Shown: positions 24,593 through 32,683 of the stretch, piece by piece
Layout: every line of letters begins with the position of its first letter
Numbering within the stretch: the stretch's first letter is position 1
Assembly: GCA_002163975.1 (NCBI GenBank)
Contig: CP019636.1
Coordinates: 7,691,501 to 7,755,500, forward strand
Source of the DNA: Nostocales cyanobacterium HT-58-2
GTDB taxonomy: Bacteria > Cyanobacteriota > Cyanobacteriia > Cyanobacteriales > Nostocaceae
DNA length: 64,000 bases
Direction of reading: 5' to 3'
Notes under the pieces: generated by a model
What the model was told of the DNA's origin: nothing
The model's input: only the letters and a program-made list of their open reading frames with translations
The model's database searches: none
Made by a program: the position numbers and the translations under genes

Positions 24593-24624
24593 GTCAGGTG
24601 GGTAACTGCGACGGCTCACCTGAC
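24593..24624. repeat. 8-bp inverted repeat GTCAGGTG/CACCTGAC
   Basis: GTCAGGTG (24593-24600) and CACCTGAC (24617-24624) flank 16 bases in the 24462-24824 gap. It is a palindromic intergenic repeat of unknown role; nothing else is recognised in this gap. Confidence 0.5.
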
Positions 24625-24824
24625 TTTCCCTCTTAAACTTTGCTCCTTAAACATTCCAAGTATCAATTGCTCATAGCTTTCATAGGTGCAAACTAGCTTC
24701 TTTTCCTTACTCTCCTGACAATGGGGTGGTTCCTATCTACCCTATTTCCTCCGTATAAGGAAAATTTTAAATACCAAAAAAACATGAAAAATGACTCATT
24801 TTCGGGTTAGATAAAAAACAAGTT

Positions 24825-24965
24825 ATGCTGAGAAAATTCAATAAATTAAAAAATTATAATCAAATATTTCCGTATTTTTTGGTCGCTCTTATGGCTTGCC
24901 TGTTAGTGTGGATGCTTGCTTTAACAGGAGATTATGAATATATGAACTTATACAGCGGAACATAA
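24825..24965 (+). CDS. Candidate 46-residue single-helix membrane peptide
   Basis: An ATG-to-TAA frame of 46 codons encodes a basic start (MLRKFNKLKNYNQ), one clear transmembrane helix (about residues 15-34, PYFLVALMACLLVWMLAL) and a short polar tail (TGDYEYMNLYSGT). The charge pattern predicts the N-terminus inside. It lies 81 bp upstream of the next binding-protein gene and is co-directional, so it may be a small subunit or regulator of the transporter. Equally it could be the relic of a permease start. No classical ribosome binding site is visible; the call rests on the plausible amino-acid sequence alone. Confidence 0.45.
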   Translation: MLRKFNKLKNYNQIFPYFLVALMACLLVWMLALTGDYEYMNLYSGT

Positions 24966-25046
24966 GTTTTAAAGCCAAGCATAAAGCCTGTTTTATTTGT
25001 TCAATTCTGCTGGAATTAAACATTTTTTTGTGAGAAGTGAGATAAT

Positions 25047-26114
25047 ATGCATTTGAAAAAAAAGTTTAAATTAACTCGTCGTTCTTTATTATTTACAGTT
25101 GGCTACTGCTTGGTATTATCTACAACTCTGTTCAGTTGCACGACATCACAGCAGACAACAAAACAAACGACTCAACAGCAAATAGCTACACCCAATAGCA
25201 CTGAGAGAAAAGTGGTGCGTATTGTGCGTTCAAAACAACTCACAGCTCTAGCAGTTTTAGAAAAGCAAAAGACTTTAGACAAAAGATTAGAACCTTTAGG
25301 TTTTAAGGTTGAGTGGCCAGAGTTTGCTGCTGGACCACAGCAGCTAGAAGCCCTGAATGCAGGTTCACTAGACATCGCATTAACTGCAGAGTCACCTCCA
25401 GTATTTGCCCAAGCTGCCGGAACAGATCTTGTATATTTGACTGCGGTATCTTTTGATGGCAAGTCCATCTCGCTTTTAGTTCCAACCAACTCTTCTGTTA
25501 AAAGTGTCAAGGACTTAAAGGGCAAAAAAGTTGCTTTCCAAAAAGCATCTATTGGTCATTATCTTTTAGTAAAAGCACTGGAAAAAGAAGGGTTAAAATT
25601 GAGTGATGTAGAGTCAGTTTACCTACCACCACCTGATGCTAACGTGGCTTTTAGTCAAGGAAAGGTAGATGGCTGGTTCATTTGGGAGCCCTTTGTTACC
25701 AGAGCAGAACAAAAGAAAATTGGTCGTGTGATTGTGGATGGTAGCCAGTTGAGAGATACGGGTAATTTCTACTCAACATCACGCAAATTTTATCAGTCTA
25801 ACCATGAAGTGATTAAAATCTTTCTTGAAGAGCTACAAAAAGCAAATACCTGGTCTAAAGAGCATCCCAAAGAATTAGCACAGTTACTTGCTCCTGTCAC
25901 TCAACTTGATGTACCTACTCTAGAAAAAATGCATGACAAGTACGATTTTGAACTACGACCAATTACCGAGCAAGTTATTAAAAAGCAACAAGAAGTTGCA
26001 GATATGTGGTACAGCCAAAAGTTGATTCCTAAAAAGGTGAATGTCAAAGATGGATTTTTGACACCCGAAGAGTATACCAAAATCACTCCTCAAGAAGTGC
26101 TGGCTAAACAGTAA
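25047..26114 (+). CDS. Sulfonate-type ABC substrate-binding lipoprotein (SsuA-like), copy 2
   Basis: 355 residues with a Lys-rich start, a hydrophobic segment and lipobox TLFSC at about residue 31. Mature motifs: VRIVRSKQLTALAVLEKQKTLDKRL, WPEFAAGPQQLEALNAGSLDIALTAESPPVFAQAAG, DLKGKKVAFQKASIGHYLLVKAL and LPPPDANVAFSQGKVDGWFIWEPFV. The binding segment reads GWFIWEPF where other copies have AWVIWDPF or AWVTWDPF, which may alter ligand choice. It is followed 82 bp downstream by the TauD-type gene. Confidence 0.9.
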   Translation: MHLKKKFKLTRRSLLFTVGYCLVLSTTLFSCTTSQQTTKQTTQQQIATPNSTERKVVRIVRSKQLTALAVLEKQKTLDKRLEPLGFKVEWPEFAAGPQQLEALNAGSLDIALTAESPPVFAQAAGTDLVYLTAVSFDGKSISLLVPTNSSVKSVKDLKGKKVAFQKASIGHYLLVKALEKEGLKLSDVESVYLPPPDANVAFSQGKVDGWFIWEPFVTRAEQKKIGRVIVDGSQLRDTGNFYSTSRKFYQSNHEVIKIFLEELQKANTWSKEHPKELAQLLAPVTQLDVPTLEKMHDKYDFELRPITEQVIKKQQEVADMWYSQKLIPKKVNVKDGFLTPEEYTKITPQEVLAKQ

Positions 26115-26115
26115 T

Positions 26116-26162
26116 CAGTTATCAGTTATCAGTTATCAATATAAAAAAAGAACTGATAACTG
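26116..26162. repeat. Heptamer tandem repeat and 12-bp inverted repeat
   Basis: Three copies of a TCAGTTA heptamer follow the stop of the binding-protein gene. CAGTTATCAGTT (26123-26134) is an exact reverse complement of AACTGATAACTG (26151-26162), with an A-rich loop. Such short tandem heptamers are typical intergenic repeats of Nostocales; here they form a stable intercistronic stem. Confidence 0.7.
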
Positions 26163-26196
26163 CTCACTTGAACACTAAATTTTGAATTGCTTAATT

Positions 26197-27060
26197 ATGC
26201 CTACATTAGCTTTAACAGAATTTAAAATCACTCACCTCAATGCACCTTTGGGATCTGAAGTGACTGGGTTAGATGCAAGCCAAGCTGTTGCACCTGAGGT
26301 GATATTAGAACTCAAACAAGCTTTGCGTGATCGCCACATTTTAATTTTCAAAAATCAAAATCTAACTGATGAGCAATTTTTGAACTTTGCTTTTTACTTT
26401 GGCTCACTTTTTGTTCCACCAGATGATATCCCAGTGCTTGCTTCCGAACCTGGAGTCACGCCTGTTGTGATTCCAATTTCCAATGTTGATGGTGGTTACA
26501 CAGGTACTCGAGAAATCGCTTTCCACGCTGATCATCATTGGACTCCTTACCCTTCAAGTGGCTCGCTGCTGTATGCTCTTGAAGTACCTCCTGAAGGAGG
26601 AGATACATATTGGTTAAATCTGAATTTGGCATACGAGACGTTAGATGAGTCAACCAAGCAACGAATTGCTGACTTGAAGTTGATTACGTATAACCCGTTT
26701 TTGCGAGATCCCAACGCACCAAGATCCAAATACCGTCTTGATAAGAGTATTCCCCTGATTAGCCCTGTCTTCCCCCATCCTTTGGTTCGGACTCATCCCG
26801 AAAGTGGTAAAAAGATTCTCTACTTAGGCATTTCCACTGAAGTCGAAATTGTTGGTGTAGATCCGCAAGAAGGAGCAGAACTGATTGAGCAATTAAGAGA
26901 GCATCTCAATCAACCTCGATTCTACTACCAACACAAATGGTCTGTGGGTGACATTGTTTATTGGGATAATCAAGCCACCCTGCACTACCGTCAAGCATTT
27001 GCTCCAAAGTATCGACGAGTGATGAAGCGCGTCAGCCTTGCAGGTAGCCGTCCATTTTGA
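26197..27060 (+). CDS. TauD/TfdA-family Fe(II)/2-oxoglutarate dioxygenase
   Basis: 287 residues from the ATG at 26197 (MPTLALTEFKITHL); a TTG five codons upstream is less likely. The facial triad is visible: His110 and Asp112 in FHADHHW, and His263 in ATLHYRQAF, with the 2-oxoglutarate-binding Arg in the following KYRRVMKR. The IGxEVxGLDxSQ-like opening and the DRHILIFKNQNLTDEQ segment are standard. TauD converts taurine to sulfite and aminoacetaldehyde; other members attack alkyl sulfates or chlorinated phenoxyacetates. Flanking sulfonate-binding genes favour a sulfonate or sulfate-ester substrate. It is 12 bp from the next gene, in one operon. Confidence 0.87.
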   Translation: MPTLALTEFKITHLNAPLGSEVTGLDASQAVAPEVILELKQALRDRHILIFKNQNLTDEQFLNFAFYFGSLFVPPDDIPVLASEPGVTPVVIPISNVDGGYTGTREIAFHADHHWTPYPSSGSLLYALEVPPEGGDTYWLNLNLAYETLDESTKQRIADLKLITYNPFLRDPNAPRSKYRLDKSIPLISPVFPHPLVRTHPESGKKILYLGISTEVEIVGVDPQEGAELIEQLREHLNQPRFYYQHKWSVGDIVYWDNQATLHYRQAFAPKYRRVMKRVSLAGSRPF

Positions 27061-27072
27061 GGTAGGTGGAAA

Positions 27073-28068
27073 ATGATTGCAAAACGTACATTACTACCAT
27101 CTTTCGTAGCTTCCTTATTTGTACTTGCAGCTACTCTCACAAGTTCCGGGCTAAAAGCTGACAGTACTCAAATTTCTAGCAACACTAAACAGACTAAACA
27201 AACAGAGGTTCGACTAGGTTATCAAAAAGGAACAGCTTTTCTTAACATAGTTAAAGCAAGAGGTAGCCTAGAAAAAAGATTAGGTTCTTCTGGGGTTGCT
27301 GTTAAATGGATTGAATTTGCTCAAGGACCTCCAATGATGGAGGCGATGAGTGCTAATGCGGTTGATATTGGGGTTGTGGGCGCACCACCTCCTATATTTG
27401 CCCAAGCGGCTGGTACACCAATTGTCTATGTTGCTAGCAGTTTACCTAATGGTAATAGTCAGGTTCTTTTAGTCAAAAAAGATTCTCCATTTCGGACAGT
27501 TGCTGATTTAAAAGGTAAAAAAGTCGCTGTAGGAAAAGGAACAGCAGGACATTATTTAATTGTCAAAGTTTTAGAATCAGCAAAACTCACGCTTAAAGAT
27601 ATTCAGCCAGTATATCTATTACCACCAGAAGCTCGTGTTGCTTTTGAAGGAGGAAATGTTGACGCTTGGGTCACTTCTGACCCCCGTTACGCAGAGATTG
27701 AACGCACTGGAAAAATACGTGTTCTTGCCACCGGGGAAAAGATTGCAGAACAACGTTCTTACTTCATTGCCACTCGCTCCTTTGTTGACAAACATCCTAA
27801 CATTGTCAAAGCAATTTTAGAAGAACAAAAGAAAGATGAAGAGTGGGCAAAAAGTCACCGTAAGGAAACTGCCAAAATTTTAGAAACAGCAACAGGCGTG
27901 AAAGCTGAAAATTGGGAATGGTCTTTTCAAAGGAGACCCAACTTTGGTGTGGTGTATTTGAATGACCAAATAGTGAAAGAACAGCAGCAGATGGCAGACC
28001 TATTTTACAATTTGAAGCTGATTCCAAAACCTGTACGAATTAAAGAAGCAACTTGGATACCGCAGTAA
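27073..28068 (+). CDS. Sulfonate-type ABC substrate-binding protein (SsuA-like), copy 3
   Basis: 331 residues with an ordinary Sec signal peptide (hydrophobic LLPSFVASLFVLAATL, cleavage near GLKA) and no lipobox cysteine, unlike copies 1 and 2. Mature motifs: VRLGYQKGTAFLNIVKARGSLEKRL, WIEFAQGPPMMEAMSANAVDIGVVGAPPPIFAQAAG, DLKGKKVAVGKGTAGHYLIVKVL and LLPPEARVAFEGGNVDAWVTSDPRYA. The ligand-site segments differ (GAPPP for GESPP; TSDPRYA for IWDPFYA), suggesting a different ligand. It follows the TauD-type gene by 12 bp, so the two may serve the same compound. Confidence 0.89.
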   Translation: MIAKRTLLPSFVASLFVLAATLTSSGLKADSTQISSNTKQTKQTEVRLGYQKGTAFLNIVKARGSLEKRLGSSGVAVKWIEFAQGPPMMEAMSANAVDIGVVGAPPPIFAQAAGTPIVYVASSLPNGNSQVLLVKKDSPFRTVADLKGKKVAVGKGTAGHYLIVKVLESAKLTLKDIQPVYLLPPEARVAFEGGNVDAWVTSDPRYAEIERTGKIRVLATGEKIAEQRSYFIATRSFVDKHPNIVKAILEEQKKDEEWAKSHRKETAKILETATGVKAENWEWSFQRRPNFGVVYLNDQIVKEQQQMADLFYNLKLIPKPVRIKEATWIPQ

Positions 28069-28133
28069 GGAGTGGAAGGGAGTAGGGGAAAGAAAACTAA
28101 GAATGAATAACCTAAGTTTTGGAGTTTTTTGTA

Positions 28134-28946
28134 ATGACTACGCTTCCTGCATACGACTCAACATTATTTGAGGGTGCGGCTTGGTACTATGCTCGCTACA
28201 GACCAAAATACCCACCAGCCCTATTCGATTTGCTTACAGAAAAATTTCAACTAGATGGGACTGGACGGCTTTTAGACTTGGGTTGTGGTGCTGGGTTAAT
28301 TACGATTCCGTTTCGCGATCGCTTTGAAGAAGTCATTGGATTAGACCCTGATCCAGAGATGCTTCAAGAAGCTCAAAAACAAGCTGCATCTGTGGGAGCA
28401 ACAAATATCAAATGGGTAAACGAACGAGCAGAATTAGTTTCTCGCGCTTTGGGGTCATTTCGTTTAGTCACAGTAGGAAGGGCTTTTCACTGGATGCAAC
28501 GAGAAATAGTGCTAGAGCGTATTTATGAATTGCTAAGCGATGATGGTGGAGTTGCAATTATCAATGCACCTCAAGATATATGGAACAGTGACGATCCGTG
28601 GAAGAAGACGGCGCTTACTGTTGTGAAGCGGTGGTTAGGTGAACAACGTCGCACTGGTCAAGGCGGACAAGGTGTGTGGAAACCTTTAGAAGTTTCTCAT
28701 GAAGAGATATTGGCTAAATCGTCCTTTACTCGCCTTGAGAAATATGAGTTGAAATTTGAGCAATTTTGGACAGTTGACACTTTTCTTGGCTATCTCTACA
28801 CAACTGCTTTCTGTTTGCCTTCTTTTTTTGGAGACAACCGGGAAAAATTTGAAAAGGATTTAAGAGAATCTCTGCTAGCTGTCGAACCATCTGGTCAGTT
28901 TACAGAAGAACTACCCGTTATTATTATTACTGCTAGGAAGCAGTAA
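28134..28946 (+). CDS. Class I SAM-dependent methyltransferase
   Basis: 270 residues from the ATG at 28134 (MTTLPAYDSTLFEGAAWYYARYRP); a TTG five codons upstream is less likely. The SAM-binding motif I is LLDLGCGAGLITIPF, with the acidic VIGLDPDPEML at strand 2 and AFHWM at the motif IV region. The FEGAA.YYARYRP.YP opening is typical of the Methyltransf_11/25-type proteins often annotated as trans-aconitate or ubiquinone-like methyltransferases. The acceptor is unknown. It sits inside the binding-protein series, 65 bp after copy 3 and just before a binding-protein relic. Confidence 0.83.
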   Translation: MTTLPAYDSTLFEGAAWYYARYRPKYPPALFDLLTEKFQLDGTGRLLDLGCGAGLITIPFRDRFEEVIGLDPDPEMLQEAQKQAASVGATNIKWVNERAELVSRALGSFRLVTVGRAFHWMQREIVLERIYELLSDDGGVAIINAPQDIWNSDDPWKKTALTVVKRWLGEQRRTGQGGQGVWKPLEVSHEEILAKSSFTRLEKYELKFEQFWTVDTFLGYLYTTAFCLPSFFGDNREKFEKDLRESLLAVEPSGQFTEELPVIIITARKQ

Positions 28947-29000
28947 ATTTTTAGAACCAGAATTTTGCAGCACCTCATCGCCTGCAATTGAAATCACAAG

Positions 29001-29105
29001 CTAAATGAGAAAATTTTACCGAAAAAGATTGATATCAAGGATGCTTTGCTGACACCTAAGGAATATGCAGCGATTACTCCCCCTACACTTGTTAGTCAGA
29101 AATAG
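29001..29105 (+). pseudogene. 3' relic of a sixth SsuA-like binding-protein gene
   Basis: The frame encodes EKILPKKIDIKDALLTPKEY, then AAITPPTLVSQK and a stop. This matches the last 30 or so residues of copy 4 (KVIPRKIDIKQALLTTQQY, ending PPRLLSQR) and the ends of the other copies. Upstream, the frame is closed by a stop within a few codons and the rest of the gene is gone. It lies between the methyltransferase and copy 4, as expected if a tandem array has lost a member by recombination or if the methyltransferase gene replaced its 5' part. Confidence 0.85.
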
Positions 29106-29230
29106 TATAATTCTCTACCATTTTTTTACCTAACAACGGTTTACAAAAAACTTCCCAAACACTGTACTTGCTATGTAGAAGCATATAAATTTTCAGTCTT
29201 AACGAATCGTGAGGAGACTTTATAACAATT

Positions 29231-30283
29231 ATGGTGGATGAGAAATTCTTACAGCAACGCCGTCAATTCTTAAAGAGCTTTGTAAAATACTCATTGCTAG
29301 GATTATCTGGTTTTTCAACTCCGATTATTGGAAACTTTTTAGAAAAGGCTCAAGCACAAACAAAAACATCTGGAATCAACACTAACGTAGTCCGATTGGG
29401 CTATCAAACTTATGGAGATATTGTCAGGCTCAAAGGAGTTTTAGAACAACCGCTCAAAGCATTAGGTGTTGATATAGACTGGGCACCATTTCCCGCAGGT
29501 CCTCAACTATTGGAAGCCATGAGTGCAGGTAGAGTTGATATAGGTAGTGTAGGAGAAACACCACCAATCTTTGCTCAAGCTGCTGGTGCACAACTTGTCT
29601 ATATTGCTGGACGTAAACCTAGTAAAGGTGAAGGCAGCGGTCTAATTGTTAGGCAAGATTCACCTATTAAGCGAGTGGCAGATCTCAAAGGTCAGAAAGT
29701 TGTTTTTCAAAAAGGATCAGCTTCACACTATTTACTACTAAGAGCTTTGCAAGAAGCTGGGTTAAAATATAGTGATATTCAACCCATAAGTTTAACTCCA
29801 GCTGAAGCCCGCGATGCATTTATTCAAAAGAAAATTGATGCTTGGGTAACTTGGGACCCGTTTTATGCATTTGTGCAAAAAACTGCTAATGCTCGTACCC
29901 TAAGAAATGCAGCAGGAATTGCGACACAAGGGGGATTTTATCTGGCAAGACGTGAATTTGCTGTCCAAAATCCTGGAGTGGTAAAAGTTGTTTTAGAAGA
30001 GATAGATAAGTTAGGGCAATGGGCTGAAGCTAACCCAACTGAGGTTGTCAAACTTCTTGCTCCTGAGCTTAAACTCGACCCAGCAATCTTAGAAGTGGCG
30101 GTGCGTCGGCGGACTTATACTTTAAGGAAACTTACACCAAATCTTATTAGCGAACAACAACGCATCGCTGATGTATTTTATCAGGAAAAAGTCATTCCCC
30201 GAAAAATTGATATTAAGCAAGCGCTTCTTACAACTCAACAATATACAGCGCTGACACCTCCAAGATTATTGAGTCAAAGATAA
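29231..30283 (+). CDS. Sulfonate-type ABC substrate-binding protein (SsuA-like), copy 4, Tat-type signal
   Basis: 350 residues. The N-terminus reads QQRRQFLKSFVKYSLLGLSGF and ends in AQAQ, a twin-arginine (Tat) signal, unlike the lipoprotein or Sec signals of its paralogues. Mature motifs: VVRLGYQTYGDIVRLKGVLEQPL, WAPFPAGPQLLEAMSAGRVDIGSVGETPPIFAQAAG, DLKGQKVVFQKGSASHYLLLRAL and LTPAEARDAFIQKKIDAWVTWDPFYA. It lies 57 bp upstream of the SsuD gene, so it is the binding protein most directly linked to the SsuD/SsuC unit. Why it should be exported folded is unclear. Confidence 0.9.
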   Translation: MVDEKFLQQRRQFLKSFVKYSLLGLSGFSTPIIGNFLEKAQAQTKTSGINTNVVRLGYQTYGDIVRLKGVLEQPLKALGVDIDWAPFPAGPQLLEAMSAGRVDIGSVGETPPIFAQAAGAQLVYIAGRKPSKGEGSGLIVRQDSPIKRVADLKGQKVVFQKGSASHYLLLRALQEAGLKYSDIQPISLTPAEARDAFIQKKIDAWVTWDPFYAFVQKTANARTLRNAAGIATQGGFYLARREFAVQNPGVVKVVLEEIDKLGQWAEANPTEVVKLLAPELKLDPAILEVAVRRRTYTLRKLTPNLISEQQRIADVFYQEKVIPRKIDIKQALLTTQQYTALTPPRLLSQR

Positions 30284-30340
30284 ACAAAAAGATAAACAAA
30301 AAAGAATTTAAGATCATCAGCAATCATTAGAGGGAGCCAC

Positions 30341-31489
30341 GTGGTAGAAGCTTTTTGGTATTTACCAACCCAAGGAGATGAGCGTTATTTAGGTACAAAA
30401 ATTGGCAGTCGCGAAGCCAATTATCCTTATATGCGACAAATTGCCCAAGCTGTTGATCAACTCGGTTACGGTGGGATGTTGATTGGCACTGGACAAAAAC
30501 AGGATACTTGGATTGTCGCTGCTTCGTTGATTCCAGTGACGCAACGCTTACGCTTTCTTGTCGCCTTTCGTCCTTCCATTATGTCGCCTTCGCTTTCTGC
30601 AAGGATGGCGGCGACTTTTGACCAAATTTCTAACGGTCGAATTATTCTTAATGTGGTGACTGGTGGCGACTCAGAAGAACTTGCAAAAGATGGCGTGTTT
30701 TTAGACCATGATGAGCGTTATGAACTCACTGATGAGTTTCTCACGATTTGGCGATCGCTCATGCTAGGCGAAGAAGTCAACTTCAGTGGTCGTCACCTGA
30801 AAGCCAAAGGTGCTAAACTGCAATTTTCTCCTGTCCAAAAGCCTCATCCTACTCTCTATTTTGGTGGTTCTTCTGATGCTGCGCTTAGGGTTGCGGCTAA
30901 ACACATTGATGTTTATTTAACTTGGGGTGAACCACCGCAACAAGTTGCCGAAAAAATCGCTAAAGTTCGTCACTTAGCTGCAGAACAAGGCAGAACTGTC
31001 AGGTTTGGAATCCGGATGCACGTTATTGTCCGTGAAACCACATCACAAGCGTGGGATGCAGCAAATGATTTGATAAAATATGTGGATGAAAAAACAATTG
31101 CTGCTGCACAACAACGGTTTGCTCGCTCTGATTCAGAGGGACAACGCCGCATGGTACAACTGCATCAAGGCAGCCGTAAACAATTAGAAATTAGCCCCAA
31201 TTTATGGTCAGGTGTTGGCTTAGCGCGGGGAGGTGCGGGGACTGCTTTAGTAGGAGATCCAGATACAGTTGCTGTGCGGATACTGGAATATACTGATTTA
31301 GGAATTGATACTTTTGTGTTGTCGGGTTATCCTCATTTAGAAGAGGCTTATCGAGTTGCTGAATTAGTTTTTCCACGCTTACCTTTACAGAATCTTCCCA
31401 CTTTTGCATCGCCGCAAGCGTTGAACAATCCATATAACGAATTTGTGAATAAATCCGATTTACTGCAACCACAACCAACAGCTTCATAG
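30341..31489 (+). CDS. ssuD: FMNH2-dependent alkanesulfonate monooxygenase SsuD
   Basis: 382 residues from a GTG start preceded by AGAGGGA. The match to E. coli SsuD, as remembered, runs end to end: FWYLPTQGDERYLGT, QIAQAVDQLGYGGMLIGTG, VAASLIPVTQRLRFLVAFRP, DGVFLDHDERYE, LYFGGSSDAALRVAA, YLTWGEPP, FGIRMHVIVRET and SGYPHLEEAYRVAEL. The C-terminal mobile loop (NLWSGVGLARGGAGTALVGD) needed for catalysis is intact. The cysteine found near residue 54 in E. coli SsuD is not present here (GTGQKQD). SsuD converts alkanesulfonates to aldehydes and sulfite. About 30 residues form a Gln/Asn-rich tail beyond the usual end. It is 9 bp from ssuC. Confidence 0.94.
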   Translation: MVEAFWYLPTQGDERYLGTKIGSREANYPYMRQIAQAVDQLGYGGMLIGTGQKQDTWIVAASLIPVTQRLRFLVAFRPSIMSPSLSARMAATFDQISNGRIILNVVTGGDSEELAKDGVFLDHDERYELTDEFLTIWRSLMLGEEVNFSGRHLKAKGAKLQFSPVQKPHPTLYFGGSSDAALRVAAKHIDVYLTWGEPPQQVAEKIAKVRHLAAEQGRTVRFGIRMHVIVRETTSQAWDAANDLIKYVDEKTIAAAQQRFARSDSEGQRRMVQLHQGSRKQLEISPNLWSGVGLARGGAGTALVGDPDTVAVRILEYTDLGIDTFVLSGYPHLEEAYRVAELVFPRLPLQNLPTFASPQALNNPYNEFVNKSDLLQPQPTAS

Positions 31490-31498
31490 AGGTTTCCA

Positions 31499-32302
31499 AT
31501 GGCAATAGCACTCAAATTTAAGTCCAACATTTTTCACAATCGCCAGATTCAATCGCTTATTCCTTGGGGTGTACCCATACTCCTACTTGTCGTGTGGCAA
31601 CTTTTATCAACAATAGGCGTAATTCCCACCAGAATCTTACCCGCACCTTTGAGTGTGGTAGGTGCTGCAATCAAATTAGCCGAGACTGGCGAATTGTTTA
31701 GGAATATTGGCATCAGCGCAGCGCGAGCAATTAGTGGTTTCATCGTTGGTGGGAGTATCGGCTTTGCCTTGGGTTTGCTCAATGGCATTTCTCCTATTGC
31801 GGAAAAATTACTTGATACTTCTCTGCAGATGCTTCGGAATATTCCTAACTTGGCATTGATTCCCCTAGTGATTTTGTGGTTTGGAATTGGAGATGAAGCA
31901 AGGCTATTTCTTGTCTCCTTGGGTGTGATGTTCCCTATTTACTTGAATACCTTTCATGGAATTCGCAGCGTCGATCCAGGATTGATTGAAATGGGGAGAG
32001 TTTATGGTTTAACTGCGTGGGGTTTGTTCTGGCGGATTATTCTTCCTGGTGCAATGTCTTCCATCCTTGTTGGTGTTCGCTTCTCTTTGGGGATCATGTG
32101 GTTAACACTCATTGTCGCTGAGACTATTGCCGCAGACTCAGGAATCGGTTATATGGCGATGAATGCCAGAGAATTTATGCAGACTGATGTTGTGGTGTTG
32201 AGCATTTTGCTATATGCATTGTTTGGTAAGCTTGCAGATGTCATTGCTAGGTATTTGGAAAGATACTGGTTGCAATGGCATCCGAATTATCAAAATGTTT
32301 AG
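31499..32302 (+). CDS. ssuC: Sulfonate ABC transporter permease SsuC
   Basis: 267 residues with about six hydrophobic segments, a typical BPD_transp_1 permease. The cytoplasmic EAA loop is DPGLIEMGRVYGLTAWGLFWRIILPGAMSSILVGVR, and the N-terminal LVVWQLLSTIGVIPTRILPAPLSVVGAAI is a SsuC/TauC hallmark. It should form the membrane channel for SsuB (22376-23200) and accept ligands from the local binding proteins. It is the only such permease gene in the window and the last gene of the plus-strand arm, followed by a Rho-independent terminator. Confidence 0.93.
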   Translation: MAIALKFKSNIFHNRQIQSLIPWGVPILLLVVWQLLSTIGVIPTRILPAPLSVVGAAIKLAETGELFRNIGISAARAISGFIVGGSIGFALGLLNGISPIAEKLLDTSLQMLRNIPNLALIPLVILWFGIGDEARLFLVSLGVMFPIYLNTFHGIRSVDPGLIEMGRVYGLTAWGLFWRIILPGAMSSILVGVRFSLGIMWLTLIVAETIAADSGIGYMAMNAREFMQTDVVVLSILLYALFGKLADVIARYLERYWLQWHPNYQNV

Positions 32303-32340
32303 ATATATGCGTTGCACTGCTTATTAAATTTCACACGAAG

Positions 32341-32376
32341 ACGCAAGGGTGGTAAGGTAAACCTTGCGTTTTTTTA
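32341..32376 (+). terminator. Rho-independent terminator after ssuC
   Basis: ACGCAAGG (32341-32348) pairs with CCTTGCGT (32362-32369), followed at once by a run of seven or more T. This is the clearest intrinsic terminator of the organosulfur island and sets its right border, 38 bp past the ssuC stop. Confidence 0.85.
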
Positions 32377-32420
32377 TATTTTTGAGTAAAAATAAGGCGT
32401 TGCGTAAGATGGCGATAAAA

Positions 32421-32645
32421 AATAGACCTCTTGCATGAATGCTATAAAAGATTTGTAGGATGTGTTAGGACGAAGTCCGTAACGCATCTTCTAAGATACA
32501 AGGATGCGTTAGCCGAGAGTACCCATGCTGTCCTTTGCAATTGATGCGTTACGGCTATTCTTTGATTGAGTGCACGGCTGAAGAAACAAGTACCCATGCT
32601 GTCCTTTGCAATTGATGCGTTACGGCTACGCCTAACGCATCCTAC
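32421..32645. repeat. Composite dispersed repeat with mobile-element-like end
   Basis: The left 68 bp (32421-32488, starting AATAGACCTCTTGCATGAAT) recur in inverted orientation at 63556-63623 with two mismatches. The rest contains GTAGGATG (32455-32462) and CATCCTAC (32638-32645), the ends of the repeat at 9925-10001. It also contains a 40-bp direct duplication (32518-32557 and 32589-32628, starting AGTACCCATGCTG). It looks like nested copies of a small non-autonomous element. Confidence 0.75.
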
Positions 32646-32683
32646 AAAAAATTCTATCCGCCTACTTAAAATCTTGGAATTCC

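Noticed and set aside
24870..24874. CCGTA half-site upstream of the SsuA-like gene at 25047, considered as another operator of the TACGG family
   Set aside because: No TACGG arm lies at the 16-base spacing, and the bases fall inside the candidate 46-residue peptide frame (codons for Phe-Pro-Tyr).
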